Source: Myxococcales bacterium
GTDB taxonomy: Bacteria; Myxococcota_A; Polyangia; Polyangiales; Polyangiaceae
Reading direction: 5' to 3'
Assembly (NCBI GenBank): GCA_013297655.1
Contig: JAAFHV010000046.1
Location: 7,190-43,359 of the forward strand
DNA: 36,170 nt
Positions 25,772-34,317 of this stretch are shown here, one piece after another; position 1 is the stretch's first letter; each line of letters starts with the position of its first letter. The notes beneath the pieces were generated by a model. It worked only from the letters and a program-made list of their open reading frames with translations. It was not told the origin of the DNA and ran no database searches. The translations under genes and the position numbers were made by a program.

Positions 25772-27121
25772 TCACTCGTCCGGATCGTCGCGACCGAGGC
25801 CGAGGCGCGCCAGCGTGCGCTGTAGAAAGCGTCGCGAGACGCCGGCGCGCTCGGCCGCGCGGGTGACGTTGCCGTGTGTCTCCGCGAGCATGGCGCGCAC
25901 GTAGATGCTCTCGAAGGCCTCGGTCCACTTCTCGCGCGCCTCTTTTAGCGGCAGGGAGAGCGGCACGAGAGACTCGAGCCCCTCGGGCACGAACGAGCGC
26001 GGCGGCGAGGCGACCGAAGGCGGCGCAGCTTCGTCGCGGAGCTCGCCCATCGCGACCGCGCGCTCGACGTGGTTTCGGAGCTCGCGCACGTTGCCCGGCC
26101 ACGAGCGAGCCTCGAGCTGCCCGAGCACGTCGCTCGAGAGGCGCGTGTTCGGCGGCGCGATCTTCCGGAAGAACCGGTTCGCGAGCAGCGTCACGTCGCC
26201 GCGGCGAGCGCGGAGCGGCGGAAGCTCCACCTCCACCACCGCGAGACGATAAAAGAGGTCCTCGCGGAAGGTGCCCTCGTTCACCGATCGCGCAAGCGTC
26301 CGGTGTGTCGCGGCGACGATGCGCACGTCGACCGGCGTGAGCGTGGAAGCGCCCACCCGCCGCACCGCGCGAGACTCGATCGCGCGGAGCAACTTGGGCT
26401 GCATCGAGAGCGGCATTTCGCCGATCTCGTCGAGGAAGAGCGTGCCTCCGTGCGCCTCCTCGAAGGCTCCCTTGCGGCTCTGGACCGCGCCTGTGAAGGC
26501 GCCACGAACGTGCCCGAACAGCTCGCTTTCAATCAGGTTTTCCGGGATCGCGCCGCAATCGACGGGCACGAACGGGCCTCGCCTCCGCGGCGACTCGGCG
26601 TGGAGCGCGCGCGCGACGACGTCTTTGCCGGTTCCGGTCTCGCCGGTGACGAGTACGGTCGAGTCGGTGCCCGCCACGCGCTCGAGGGTCGCATAGACCG
26701 CGCGCATCGCGAGGCTCGTCCCGACGAGCTCCCCGAACGACTCTCGCGCCGAGAGCGGCACCGCGCGCGCGTGCCCCTCGACCTCGATTCGAAAGGCAGA
26801 GTCGCCGATCCGCACCACCGCCCCGGGGAGCACCACCACGTCGCGCACCCGCAGCTCGCCGACGAACGTGCCGTTCGTGCTCCCGAGGTCCCTCAGCACG
26901 AGGGCGTCCTCGTCGACCTCGAGGCCGCAGTGCATCCTCGAGACGGCGGGATCGGTCACGCGCAACGTGCACGCCGCCGACGAGCCGATCGTCGCCTTCG
27001 TTCCTTCGACGCGAACCCGCGCCCCGCGAGACGGACCGTGCACCACCAAGAGCTCCACCTGGGGCACACGGAGCTGCGCGCGCTCGTTCGTTACCCGTCG
27101 GGTCTCGTCGTCGAAGGACAT
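25772..27121 (-). CDS. FHA-domain sigma-54-dependent transcriptional activator (module 3)
   Basis: 449 residues from the ATG at 27121. FHA at ~43-112 (TIGSSAACTL, SRMHCGLEV, DLGSTNGTFV). AAA+ domain: Walker A GETGTGKD (160-167), intact GAFTGA loop (207-212), Walker [25 protein letters not shown]. The Fis-like HTH at 416-440 ([20 protein letters not shown]) is close to that of the module 2 protein, including the exact GVSRRFLQR recognition region, so the two may bind related sites. No receiver domain. It is last of a minus-strand trio TPR - kinase 3 - activator, 102 bases after the kinase gene, with a hairpin in the gap. Confidence 0.93.
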   Translation of the reverse strand: MSFDDETRRVTNERAQLRVPQVELLVVHGPSRGARVRVEGTKATIGSSAACTLRVTDPAVSRMHCGLEVDEDALVLRDLGSTNGTFVGELRVRDVVVLPGAVVRIGDSAFRIEVEGHARAVPLSARESFGELVGTSLAMRAVYATLERVAGTDSTVLVTGETGTGKDVVARALHAESPRRRGPFVPVDCGAIPENLIESELFGHVRGAFTGAVQSRKGAFEEAHGGTLFLDEIGEMPLSMQPKLLRAIESRAVRRVGASTLTPVDVRIVAATHRTLARSVNEGTFREDLFYRLAVVEVELPPLRARRGDVTLLANRFFRKIAPPNTRLSSDVLGQLEARSWPGNVRELRNHVERAVAMGELRDEAAPPSVASPPRSFVPEGLESLVPLSLPLKEAREKWTEAFESIYVRAMLAETHGNVTRAAERAGVSRRFLQRTLARLGLGRDDPDE

Positions 27122-27148
27122 GATTTTTCTCGGGTTCCCACGAGCCGG

Positions 27149-27170
27149 GAGGGCGCGCAGGTTCGCCCTC
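27149..27170 (-). promoter_or_regulatory. Hairpin in the gap between kinase 3 and its activator gene
   Basis: GAGGGCG and CGCCCTC (7-bp stem, 8-base loop) lie 28 bases upstream of the activator start. It could be an attenuator or processing site that sets activator level relative to the kinase, or simply a chance GC stem. No promoter motif is evident in the 102-base gap. Confidence 0.25.
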
Positions 27171-27223
27171 ATTTTCGTACGATTCGCGGGCGCGAGCAAA
27201 CACCGCGCGGAGCCCGCGCCGAA

Positions 27224-28795
27224 TCAGTGCGCGTACGGGTTCGGCGGCGGGCTCCCGGGTTTCCCCGTTTTGTCGGCGGAGGGCTTCACCACCGGGACGT
27301 GCTTCGGTGCGGTCACGGGGAGAGGACCGGAGACGCTCGCGACGGACGCCGATACCGTGGCCGGCGCAGGCGGGGCGGGCGGCGCAGGCGCGACCGAGAC
27401 CACGATCTTCGCTGTGGCGGCGGAGGGCGCGGCAGCGGGGACGGCAGCGGGCCCGCGGCGTGAAGCGACGAGCACCACGCACGCGATCACGACCGCGAGC
27501 GCAGGAACACCGAGCCCTACGCTCCAGAAGAGCGCGCCCCGCGGCCGCGGGATCGACGCACGATCGAGCGTCGAGAGGGAGAGCGAGTCGTGGGTGACCA
27601 CCTCCGCGACTGCGATCGGACGCGAGGCGCCTCCGCTCTTCGGGCCGGTGCCCTCCATGAGCTCGACGGGCCCATCTTCCCTCAGCGTCGCGCCGAGGTC
27701 GGGGCCAGGGGCGAGCCCGCGGGGGCCTTCGGGATCACGAATGGTCGCGGGCGAGAGCGAGAGCGGCGCGGGCGCGGGGGCCCCCTTCGCGCCCTCGAAC
27801 AGGCTCGCCAACGAAGGCTCATGGGCCATCTTTTCGCGAATCTTTTCGCGACGTAGCGCCAGATCGGGACCAAACAGAGTCCGGACCAGCGCGCCCACGT
27901 CGCTCGGGCTCGCGGACAGGCCCGCCGAGCGCGCGGACGACTCGAGCGCCGCCGCCATCGCCGCCGCCGAGCCGAACCGATGTTGACGATCTTTCGCGAG
28001 CGCAGCTTCGAGGACGGCGTCGAGGCAACGCGCCGCCGGCACGAGGGACGAGACCGGCGCGGCCTCTTGCCCCAGCACGCGCTGCATCGTGTCGACGTCG
28101 TGGCTTCCGCGAAACAGGCGCACCGCGGTGAGCGACTCCCACAGAACGACGCCCATCGCGAACACGTCGAGGCCTCGATCGATAGGCTCGTTGCGCAGGT
28201 ACTCCGGCGCCATGTAGGCGATCTTGCCCTTGAGCTGACCCACCGTGGTCGAGTGGTCCTTCTTGTGGAACTTCGCGACGCCGAAATCGACGACCCGCGC
28301 GTGGCCGTCGACCCCGACGAGGATGTTCTGCGGGGACACGTCGCGGTGAACGAGCCCCACGTGCCTGCCGCGATCGTCGCAGAGCTCGTGCGCGGCGTGG
28401 AGACCCGCGAGGGCGTCGACGCAGATGCGCACCGCGATCGCCGGATCGAGCCTCTTTCCCTCGGATTGCAGGCGTGTGAGCAGCTCCGAGAGCGACGCGC
28501 CCTCGATGTAGTCCATGACCAGCGAAACGTCGTCGCCGAGCACCTCGACGTCGCGCACGTCGACCACGTTGGCGTGATGGATCGACGACGCAAGCTGCGC
28601 CTCGGCGAGCAGCTCCGCGCGGAAGTCGGCGTGCTCGACGAGGTGGGGATGGGGCTTCTTGATCGCGACGAGCTGACGGAACCCGAGCCCCCCGCGAACC
28701 GTGCCGACCCACACCGACGCCATGCCACCTTGCGCGAGCTTGAGCAGCGTCGCGTAGCGGGAGGTGGGCGGGGTAGGCACGACGGCCTGGCTCAT
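27224..28795 (-). CDS. Membrane Ser/Thr protein kinase (kinase 3)
   Basis: 523 residues. Hanks-type domain: LAQGGMASVWVG loop, K46 within VAIKKPHPHL (kinase 2 has VALKKPHPHL), HRDVSPQN (150-157), DFG (170-172), LKGKIAYMAPE. All catalytic residues are intact. The region ~275-425 is a linker with an LFGPDLALRREKIREKMAHEPSLASLFEG helix segment. A transmembrane helix follows near 430-452 (WSVGLGVPALAVVIACVVLV), then a Pro/Ala/Val-rich outer tail ending PPNPYAH. The gene lies 15 bases after the TPR partner gene. Closest in-window relative is kinase 2. Confidence 0.92.
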   Translation of the reverse strand: MSQAVVPTPPTSRYATLLKLAQGGMASVWVGTVRGGLGFRQLVAIKKPHPHLVEHADFRAELLAEAQLASSIHHANVVDVRDVEVLGDDVSLVMDYIEGASLSELLTRLQSEGKRLDPAIAVRICVDALAGLHAAHELCDDRGRHVGLVHRDVSPQNILVGVDGHARVVDFGVAKFHKKDHSTTVGQLKGKIAYMAPEYLRNEPIDRGLDVFAMGVVLWESLTAVRLFRGSHDVDTMQRVLGQEAAPVSSLVPAARCLDAVLEAALAKDRQHRFGSAAAMAAALESSARSAGLSASPSDVGALVRTLFGPDLALRREKIREKMAHEPSLASLFEGAKGAPAPAPLSLSPATIRDPEGPRGLAPGPDLGATLREDGPVELMEGTGPKSGGASRPIAVAEVVTHDSLSLSTLDRASIPRPRGALFWSVGLGVPALAVVIACVVLVASRRGPAAVPAAAPSAATAKIVVSVAPAPPAPPAPATVSASVASVSGPLPVTAPKHVPVVKPSADKTGKPGSPPPNPYAH

Positions 28796-28810
28796 GTCAG
28801 CAGGAGCGTA

Positions 28811-29854
28811 TCAGAATGCCCCGCCGAGACGGATCCCGGAGAGCCCGGGGCCGAGGAGCGGGCCCATGTCGACGCGCGCGGTGGTGGCGCCCTTTCCACC
28901 CCCGCCAAAATCGACGAGCGTGATCGCGAGCACGGTCGTGACGACGGCAAGGCCGCCGGTGACCGCGAGGAGCACGTTGGTGCGTGTTTGCGCGGATTCG
29001 CCGTCGGACGCGAGGCTCTGGCAGGCGGTCGATCCGAGGGTGGCGCAGCGCTGGTCGGCGAAATCGTCGTGTTTTCCCTGCACGTCGACCGCGCTGCCGA
29101 TCGCGATCCCGCCCGCGATCGCGGTGAGGCCGATGCCGACGAAGAGCACCGCGGGTGGCAATGGCTTGCGCGACGGCTCGGCGACGGGCGCCGGCGCGGC
29201 GGGGGCGGACGCCGGTGCGGGGCTCGCTGCCGGGCCAGGTGGGAGCGGCACCGGAGGAGGCGTCGCGGCGGGCGCGGTCGGCGTCGGCGCGGGGGCGACC
29301 CCGGGAAGGCCGAGCGCGGCGGAGGGACGCAGCTCGACGACCTCCTCCGCGATGACCTTGACCGACCTCGCCTCCTCGGCGCCCGCGACGCGAAAACGAA
29401 CCGCATGCTCGCCCACGACCACGTAGCGCTCGCTCCCCGCGGGGAGCGCGTTGCCGTCGACGGTGCCCTCGCACGGGGCGCCGTCGTTGCACACGACGAG
29501 GACCCGCCCGGTGCGTTTGGAGAAGCGCGCGCGCGCCTTCTCGAGGCTCGGCGTGAGCTCCGGCGTCGAAGCGCCCCGCTTCGATCGCGCGACGAGCGTC
29601 ATCCCGAGCACCGGATCGTCGGCCTCGATCGCAGCGTCGACGGCGGCGCGAAGAGCAACCGGGCTCGGCTGGAGCTCGTCCGCGAGGGCAAACTCTCGCG
29701 CGGCGACCGCAAATTGGCCCTTTTTGTGCGCATCGAGGCCTCGATCGTAGGCGCTCCGGGCGCGGTCGCGGACCGATTGCGCGCGCGCAGGCGTCGCCGA
29801 CGCGAGGAGCGCGACCCACACGAGCGAGAGAAGGACGGAGGACCGAAGCCGCAC
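28811..29854 (-). CDS. TPR-type membrane protein (module 3 partner of kinase 3)
   Basis: 347 residues from the GTG at 29854, chosen because it begins a normal signal peptide (VRLRSSVLLS...ATPARA); longer frames would run into the divergent gene. TPR-like helices at ~28-92 include AIEADDPVLGMTLVAR, shared with the module 2 paralog. The PEGA-like region has the same C-x5-C pair (C122/C128). A Pro/Ala-rich linker (~183-232) precedes two hydrophobic helices (~234-257, ~293-315) with a loop carrying Cys 270 and 278. No clear ribosome site is seen before the GTG. It leads the minus-strand trio with kinase 3 and the activator. Confidence 0.78.
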   Translation of the reverse strand: MRLRSSVLLSLVWVALLASATPARAQSVRDRARSAYDRGLDAHKKGQFAVAAREFALADELQPSPVALRAAVDAAIEADDPVLGMTLVARSKRGASTPELTPSLEKARARFSKRTGRVLVVCNDGAPCEGTVDGNALPAGSERYVVVGEHAVRFRVAGAEEARSVKVIAEEVVELRPSAALGLPGVAPAPTPTAPAATPPPVPLPPGPAASPAPASAPAAPAPVAEPSRKPLPPAVLFVGIGLTAIAGGIAIGSAVDVQGKHDDFADQRCATLGSTACQSLASDGESAQTRTNVLLAVTGGLAVVTTVLAITLVDFGGGGKGATTARVDMGPLLGPGLSGIRLGGAF

Positions 29855-29875
29855 GAGAGCTGGGAGTAAGCTACC

Positions 29876-30373
29876 ATGCTCCTTCGCGTGACCATGCTGT
29901 CGATCTCCCTCTCCCCTCGCCGCTTCGTGATCGCCGCTGCGCTCGTCGCGTCCGCGTCCGCGGGCGGAGCCTGCAGCTACGACTGGGACGTCGGCCCGAC
30001 CTCGAGCGTGCCCCCGTCGGACGGCGGCCCGAGCAGCGAGAGCGGCTCGCCGAGCGGCGCCACGAACGTGTGCAAACCGGCACAATTTTCATGTGATTTC
30101 ACCTGCACGTCCACATCGCCCACGGCGTGCGTGACGGACTGCCAGGGCGGGACCCAGTGCAGCAGCACCTGCGCGAAGCGGGGCTGCACGATGATCTGCC
30201 AGGGCGGCGCGCAGTGCGACTTCACGTGCTCCGGCGGTGGGTGCATCATGCAATGTGCGACCGGCTCGTCGTGCAAGGCCACCTGCAGCGGCGGCGGTTG
30301 CGAGTTCCGCTGCGGCCTCGGCTCGTGCGACACCACCTGCAGCGGTGGCGGCTGCACCACGACGTCACTGTGA
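29876..30373 (+). CDS. Cys-rich lipoprotein-like protein with CSGGGC repeats (module 3)
   Basis: 165 residues; the ATG at 29876 follows GGGAG. The N-terminus is a signal sequence ending near ASAGGAC; the Cys fits a lipobox poorly at -3, so lipid anchoring is likely but not certain. After an acidic Ser/Pro/Gly linker, residues ~64-165 hold about twenty cysteines in a repeated pattern: CQGG.QC, then three copies of TCSGGGC spaced 17-18 residues apart. The regular spacing suggests a stacked, disulfide-stapled structure exposed outside the cell. No enzyme motif. Start codons of this gene and the divergent TPR gene are 21 bases apart. A module 2 counterpart is at 22809. Confidence 0.72.
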   Translation: MLLRVTMLSISLSPRRFVIAAALVASASAGGACSYDWDVGPTSSVPPSDGGPSSESGSPSGATNVCKPAQFSCDFTCTSTSPTACVTDCQGGTQCSSTCAKRGCTMICQGGAQCDFTCSGGGCIMQCATGSSCKATCSGGGCEFRCGLGSCDTTCSGGGCTTTSL

Positions 30374-30541
30374 AGCCGTGACCACGTCCTCTCGTGCCTA
30401 CCCGCGACGTGACTCCGCCTCCTCCGCCTCCTCCGTCGCGCCCTCGGCCGCGGCCCGGCGACGCCGTGAGGTCCCGGGCGAAGCCGGCGCTTTCGACGCG
30501 CGCGTGACGATGACCTCGCTCTCCTCGAGCGTTCGACGTTC

Positions 30542-31666
30542 GTGAGTCGACGCGCGCTCCTCGCCCCGTTTGTCATCGTCGCGGCCTGCTCGCTGCGGAA
30601 CGGCGCGAGGAACGAGGCCCCCCCGACGGTCGCCACACGCGCCGGCGAACCGAGCGGCACGAGCACGTCCGCGCGCGAGCACACCGACGCGAGCCTCGAA
30701 GGCGGCGCGGTCGCGTCCACGATCCCCTCCGACGCGGACGCCGGAGCGCCGGCGCAGGCCGCCCCCGCCGACACGTCGCCCCTCCACAAATCGACGCGAG
30801 AGGACCTCCTCGGGCTCTTCACGACGAAAGCCCTCACCGACGAAGAGAAGGCGCGCATCCTCCCCGAGCGCTTCTTGAACGGCGTGTTCGGGGTCGGCAC
30901 CCCTGCCAAGATTCACCAAGGGAATCAGGCCATTGCCCTGCACGAAATCTCGCGCGCCGCCTGCTTGAAGGGCCTCGAAGGCGTCACCCTCCAATCGGCC
31001 GACCAGCGAAAAGCGTGCGGCCACGAGAACATGGTCCCGGTGCACCTCCGCGGCAAGGATCCGTACTTCTGCATCGACGTGTTCGAGTTCCCGAACAAGC
31101 CCTGCGAGCTCCCCTTCGTGTGGACGTCGCCTTCGTACGCGAAGAAGGTCTGCGAGCTCCAAGGCAAGCGGCTCTGCTCGCAAATCGAGTGGCAGCTCGC
31201 GTGCCACGCCGATCCGAACGACGGCCCGGACACGCGCTACGCCTACGGCGACACCCTCGATCTCGACGTCTGCCACACGAAACGAAGGCACCGCCAGGTA
31301 GCCGAAAAGCCCTGCACCAGCACCGACGCGCAGACGACCTACCGCACCTGCAGCACCGACACCGAGCCCTCCGGCTCGTTCCCCAAGTGCCGCTCGCGCT
31401 ACGGCGTCTACGATCTGCACGGCAACGTCGCCGAGATCATGATGAGGCGCGACGCCGACGGGAGCGTGAAGAGCCAGCTCAAGGGCAGCGCGTGGTTTTA
31501 CGACGAGGTCGCGCGCGAGGTGGGCGGCCCGCCGCTCCACGAAAATGCGCAGGGTGCTTACCCGGACCACTGCAATTTCGATCCACGCTGGCACGTCGAG
31601 AACATCGAGAACGCGTGGCACGTGAACTACCACCTCGGCTTTCGCTGCTGCAAAAGCATCCCCTAA
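30542..31666 (+). CDS. Lipoprotein with formylglycine-generating-enzyme (SUMF1/FGE-sulfatase) fold
   Basis: 374 residues from a GTG start with signal peptide and lipobox VAAC, then a Thr/Ala/Asp-rich linker to ~85. The domain at ~160-374 has SUMF1 hallmarks: YFCIDVFEFPNKPCELPFVWTS-like entry, AKKVCELQGKRLCSQIEWQLAC, RYAYGDT, RYGVYDLHGNVAEIM and the ending HLGFRCC. The C-x4-C copper-binding pair that catalyses formylglycine formation in true FGE is not seen in the expected region before GFRCC, so this is probably a non-FGE member of the fold (binding or other oxidation role). It follows the module 3 lipoprotein gene by 168 bases and could be part of the same envelope system. Confidence 0.82.
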   Translation: MSRRALLAPFVIVAACSLRNGARNEAPPTVATRAGEPSGTSTSAREHTDASLEGGAVASTIPSDADAGAPAQAAPADTSPLHKSTREDLLGLFTTKALTDEEKARILPERFLNGVFGVGTPAKIHQGNQAIALHEISRAACLKGLEGVTLQSADQRKACGHENMVPVHLRGKDPYFCIDVFEFPNKPCELPFVWTSPSYAKKVCELQGKRLCSQIEWQLACHADPNDGPDTRYAYGDTLDLDVCHTKRRHRQVAEKPCTSTDAQTTYRTCSTDTEPSGSFPKCRSRYGVYDLHGNVAEIMMRRDADGSVKSQLKGSAWFYDEVAREVGGPPLHENAQGAYPDHCNFDPRWHVENIENAWHVNYHLGFRCCKSIP

Positions 31667-31721
31667 CTCGTGCGCTCGTGCGCTCGATCCCTCGTGGGCC
31701 GGCGCTCCGTGCGCGCGCGGA

Positions 31722-32930
31722 TCAGCGATCGAGCAACCGGAGCACGCGGTCCATGACTTTGCGCGCTTGTGGCACGCCTTTCCACACGTAGAGCGAGGCC
31801 GCGTCGCTCTCGAGGATCTCTTCTCGTACCCGGAGCCGCTCGCTCGCGCAGAACACGATCCGCTCTCCGAGCCCGGCCTCGACGAGCTCCACTCGTTTCC
31901 ACACGGCGTCGCGGCTCCAAAAACCCAGGAGCTCCACGAAGACCTTCTTTTTCCCACGTTTCACTAACAAATCGGGGATCACGAGGCCCGCCCCGGGCAA
32001 GCTCACGAGCTCGGCGCAGAGGGTGCACGTCGCTCCCGCCTCCTTGCAGAGTGGCACCAGCGCCGCGCGAAGCTTCGCCACGTCGTCGGCGACCGGCGGC
32101 GCCACCGACGCGCCGAGGCCGGTGCCCCCGGCGAGCTTCATCACGAGCGGCGTGCGCTCTTTGCCCCACGCGATCTCGGCCTCCAGCTCGAACGCCTCGA
32201 CCATGTCGAGCGCCGGGAGCAGCATCGCGAACCCGAGCCCGTACTTCGTGACCGATTCGAACAAGCTGAACGGCCCCGAAACGCGCACGACGAACGTGCC
32301 CTCGCCTTGCGCCTCCACCTCGAAGAGCAAACGGTGAAACTTGAGCGTGCGGAAGAACGCGCGCACCGCCCCCGCGTCTTTCGACCGCACCGTGCACGTC
32401 ACGTGGGTCGCGCGCAAAAGTGCAGCCTTGGCCATCTCGCGCGGGAACACGTCGACGAACGAAGACCCGGACACCGAAGGCGCCCGGACGAGGGTGTCGG
32501 CGTCACGAAGATCCGAAAAGAGCCCTTGTTCCAGGGCCTCGGGCGCGATCGTCATCTGCGCCGCCACGTCGCGGATCACCGTCCCGCGGTCCAAGATTTC
32601 GCCCTCCGCGAGAGCACGTCGCGCGGCGGCGGCGGCGGTGAAGAGCTCGCGACGGTACGCGACCGCGTCCACGTCGGCAGCTTGCGAGAGCTCACACGCG
32701 TCGAGGACGAGCTTCTGGAGCCCCGTGACGATCCGCCGATCGAGCTTCTCGTCGCCGAGGTCGGTCCACGCGGCGGTGAGGCTCTCGCGCGACTCGCCCA
32801 CGTGCGCGCGGGCGGCGAGGACGAGCCCCTCCGCGAGCACCCGCGCCCGCGCCGTCTCGTCGTCCGTGAGCGCACGGAGGCGCAGCTCGCCCTTGTGCCG
32901 GCGCGAGAGCACGTGATCAACGGTAAGCAC
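31722..32930 (-). CDS. bax1: DUF790 / Bax1-type nuclease, partner of XPB helicase
   Basis: 402 residues. The GTG start lies inside the end of the helicase gene (14-base overlap), so the two are co-translated. The C-terminal part holds a nuclease-like core: GLVIPDLLVKRGKKKVFVELLGFW followed by a Trp/Lys/Arg helix, matching the PD-(D/E)xK-like signature of DUF790, where the D and E bind metal. N-terminal ~1-130 is helical (LTDDETARARVLAEGLV). Archaeal Bax1 binds the XPB helicase and cuts bubble DNA in nucleotide excision repair. The symbol is by family analogy. This pairing in a bacterium makes a repair role likely, but the substrate is not proven by sequence. Confidence 0.82.
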   Translation of the reverse strand: MLTVDHVLSRRHKGELRLRALTDDETARARVLAEGLVLAARAHVGESRESLTAAWTDLGDEKLDRRIVTGLQKLVLDACELSQAADVDAVAYRRELFTAAAAARRALAEGEILDRGTVIRDVAAQMTIAPEALEQGLFSDLRDADTLVRAPSVSGSSFVDVFPREMAKAALLRATHVTCTVRSKDAGAVRAFFRTLKFHRLLFEVEAQGEGTFVVRVSGPFSLFESVTKYGLGFAMLLPALDMVEAFELEAEIAWGKERTPLVMKLAGGTGLGASVAPPVADDVAKLRAALVPLCKEAGATCTLCAELVSLPGAGLVIPDLLVKRGKKKVFVELLGFWSRDAVWKRVELVEAGLGERIVFCASERLRVREEILESDAASLYVWKGVPQARKVMDRVLRLLDR

Positions 32931-34317
32931 TGTGCTCCCGCCTACGCTCGCTGGTGTACGTCTCGGAGGTGGCCTGCGTGACGAGCTCGTAGAGGCACGC
33001 GCGCTTGTTTTCCCCTTTGCGGAGCACGCGGCCGAGGCGCTGCACGTGCTCGCGCACGGAGCCTGATCCGGAGAGCACGATCGCCACGTTCGCCTCCGGT
33101 ACGTCCACGCCCTCGTTGAGCACGCGCGATGTGGAGATCACGCCGTAGCGACCGGAGCGAAAGCCCATCAGGATCTCGGTTCGCTCCTTCACCTTCGTCT
33201 GGTGGGTGATCACCGGCACGAGGAACGTGCGAGAGAGCGTGTAGGCCGTCGCGTTGTCCTGCGTGAAGAGCAGCACCTTGTCGTTGCGATGCACGTGGAG
33301 CAGGTGCTCGGTGTACTCGAGCTTGCCCTGCGCCGAGAACGCGAGCTCGCGTTGCCGCCGGTAGGCCGCCATCGCACGACGCCCCTCCGCCGAGCGCGCA
33401 GAGAGCATGACGAACTCCCCGAAGCCACGCGGGCTGCTCATTCGAATATGGTTCATCCCAATGAAATCTTTGTATATTTTTCGCTCGCTGTCGTACTCGG
33501 CGCGCTCCTCGGGGGAGAGGTCGACCGCGACCTGCTCGGTCTCGTACTCGGCGAGGTAGTCGCCCGCGAGCTCCACGATGTCGCGGCGGTACACGCACGG
33601 CCCTACGAGCTCGTCGAGCACCGCCTCGCGACCGTCTTGGCGCTCGGGGGTCGCGGTGAGACCGAGTCGAAACGGCGCGAGGCACTGCCTCGCCGCGAGC
33701 GCATAGGCGGGGCTCGGCAGGTGATGGCACTCGTCGAACACGACGAGACCGAAGCGCGCCCCGAGGTGGTCCATGTGGAGGTGGGCGGAGTCGTAGGTGG
33801 TGACCGTGATCGGCCGCACGTCGTGCTCGCCGCCGCCGACGACTCCGATCGCCTCGCCGAACGTCGCAGTGAGGAGGCCATGCCACTGCCGCACGAGATC
33901 GAGGGTCGGCGCGACGACGAGGGTCGCGCGCTTTTTTTCTGCGATCGCCATCACCGCGAGGTGGGTCTTTCCGGCGCCGGTGGGGAGCACGACGACCCCG
34001 CGACCGCCGACGCGTTTCCACGCCGCGAGCCCTTCGTCTTGGTACGGGCGCGCGGCGCGATGCGCGCGAGGGACACCGGCGACCTCGGGGTACGCGCGCG
34101 CCTCGTCGACGTACGGGATCTTGTCGCGACGGAGCGCGAGGACCACCTTCGCGTACGCCATCGCCGGGGCGCGGAGGCACGCCGTGCGGGCGTCCCACAC
34201 GAAGCCCTCGGGAGCGTCCTCGGCGGCGAGGCCGCGGAGCTCGAGGGTGCCCGCGGCGAAGCGAAGGGTGGCCGCCGTCGCCTGCGGTGCGAGGTCGGCG
34301 GGCTCGTTCAGGGACAT
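32917..34317 (-). CDS. XPB/Rad25-type superfamily 2 DNA helicase
   Basis: 466 residues from the ATG at 34317. Motifs in order: RPYQDEGLAAWKRVG (Q-like), LPTGAGKTHLAV (Walker A), TLVVAPTLDLVRQW (Ia), VTTYDSAHLH, VVFDECHHLPSP (DECH box), LGLTATPERQDG (III), then the second RecA domain with NDKVLLFTQDN, STSRVLNEGVDVPEANVAIVL and QRLGRVLRKGENK (VI). This is the order and spacing of XPB-family 3'-5' helicases. It lacks UvrABC-type or Mfd extra domains. The gene overlaps the upstream lipoprotein by 10 bases and the downstream DUF790 gene by 14, so helicase and nuclease are made together. Confidence 0.9.
   Translation of the reverse strand: MSLNEPADLAPQATAATLRFAAGTLELRGLAAEDAPEGFVWDARTACLRAPAMAYAKVVLALRRDKIPYVDEARAYPEVAGVPRAHRAARPYQDEGLAAWKRVGGRGVVVLPTGAGKTHLAVMAIAEKKRATLVVAPTLDLVRQWHGLLTATFGEAIGVVGGGEHDVRPITVTTYDSAHLHMDHLGARFGLVVFDECHHLPSPAYALAARQCLAPFRLGLTATPERQDGREAVLDELVGPCVYRRDIVELAGDYLAEYETEQVAVDLSPEERAEYDSERKIYKDFIGMNHIRMSSPRGFGEFVMLSARSAEGRRAMAAYRRQRELAFSAQGKLEYTEHLLHVHRNDKVLLFTQDNATAYTLSRTFLVPVITHQTKVKERTEILMGFRSGRYGVISTSRVLNEGVDVPEANVAIVLSGSGSVREHVQRLGRVLRKGENKRACLYELVTQATSETYTSERRREHSAYR

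Noticed and set aside
30374-30541. Possible small gene between the Cys-rich protein and the FGE-fold lipoprotein
   Set aside because: Only low-complexity CCTCCG-type runs and no credible start with ribosome site on either strand.
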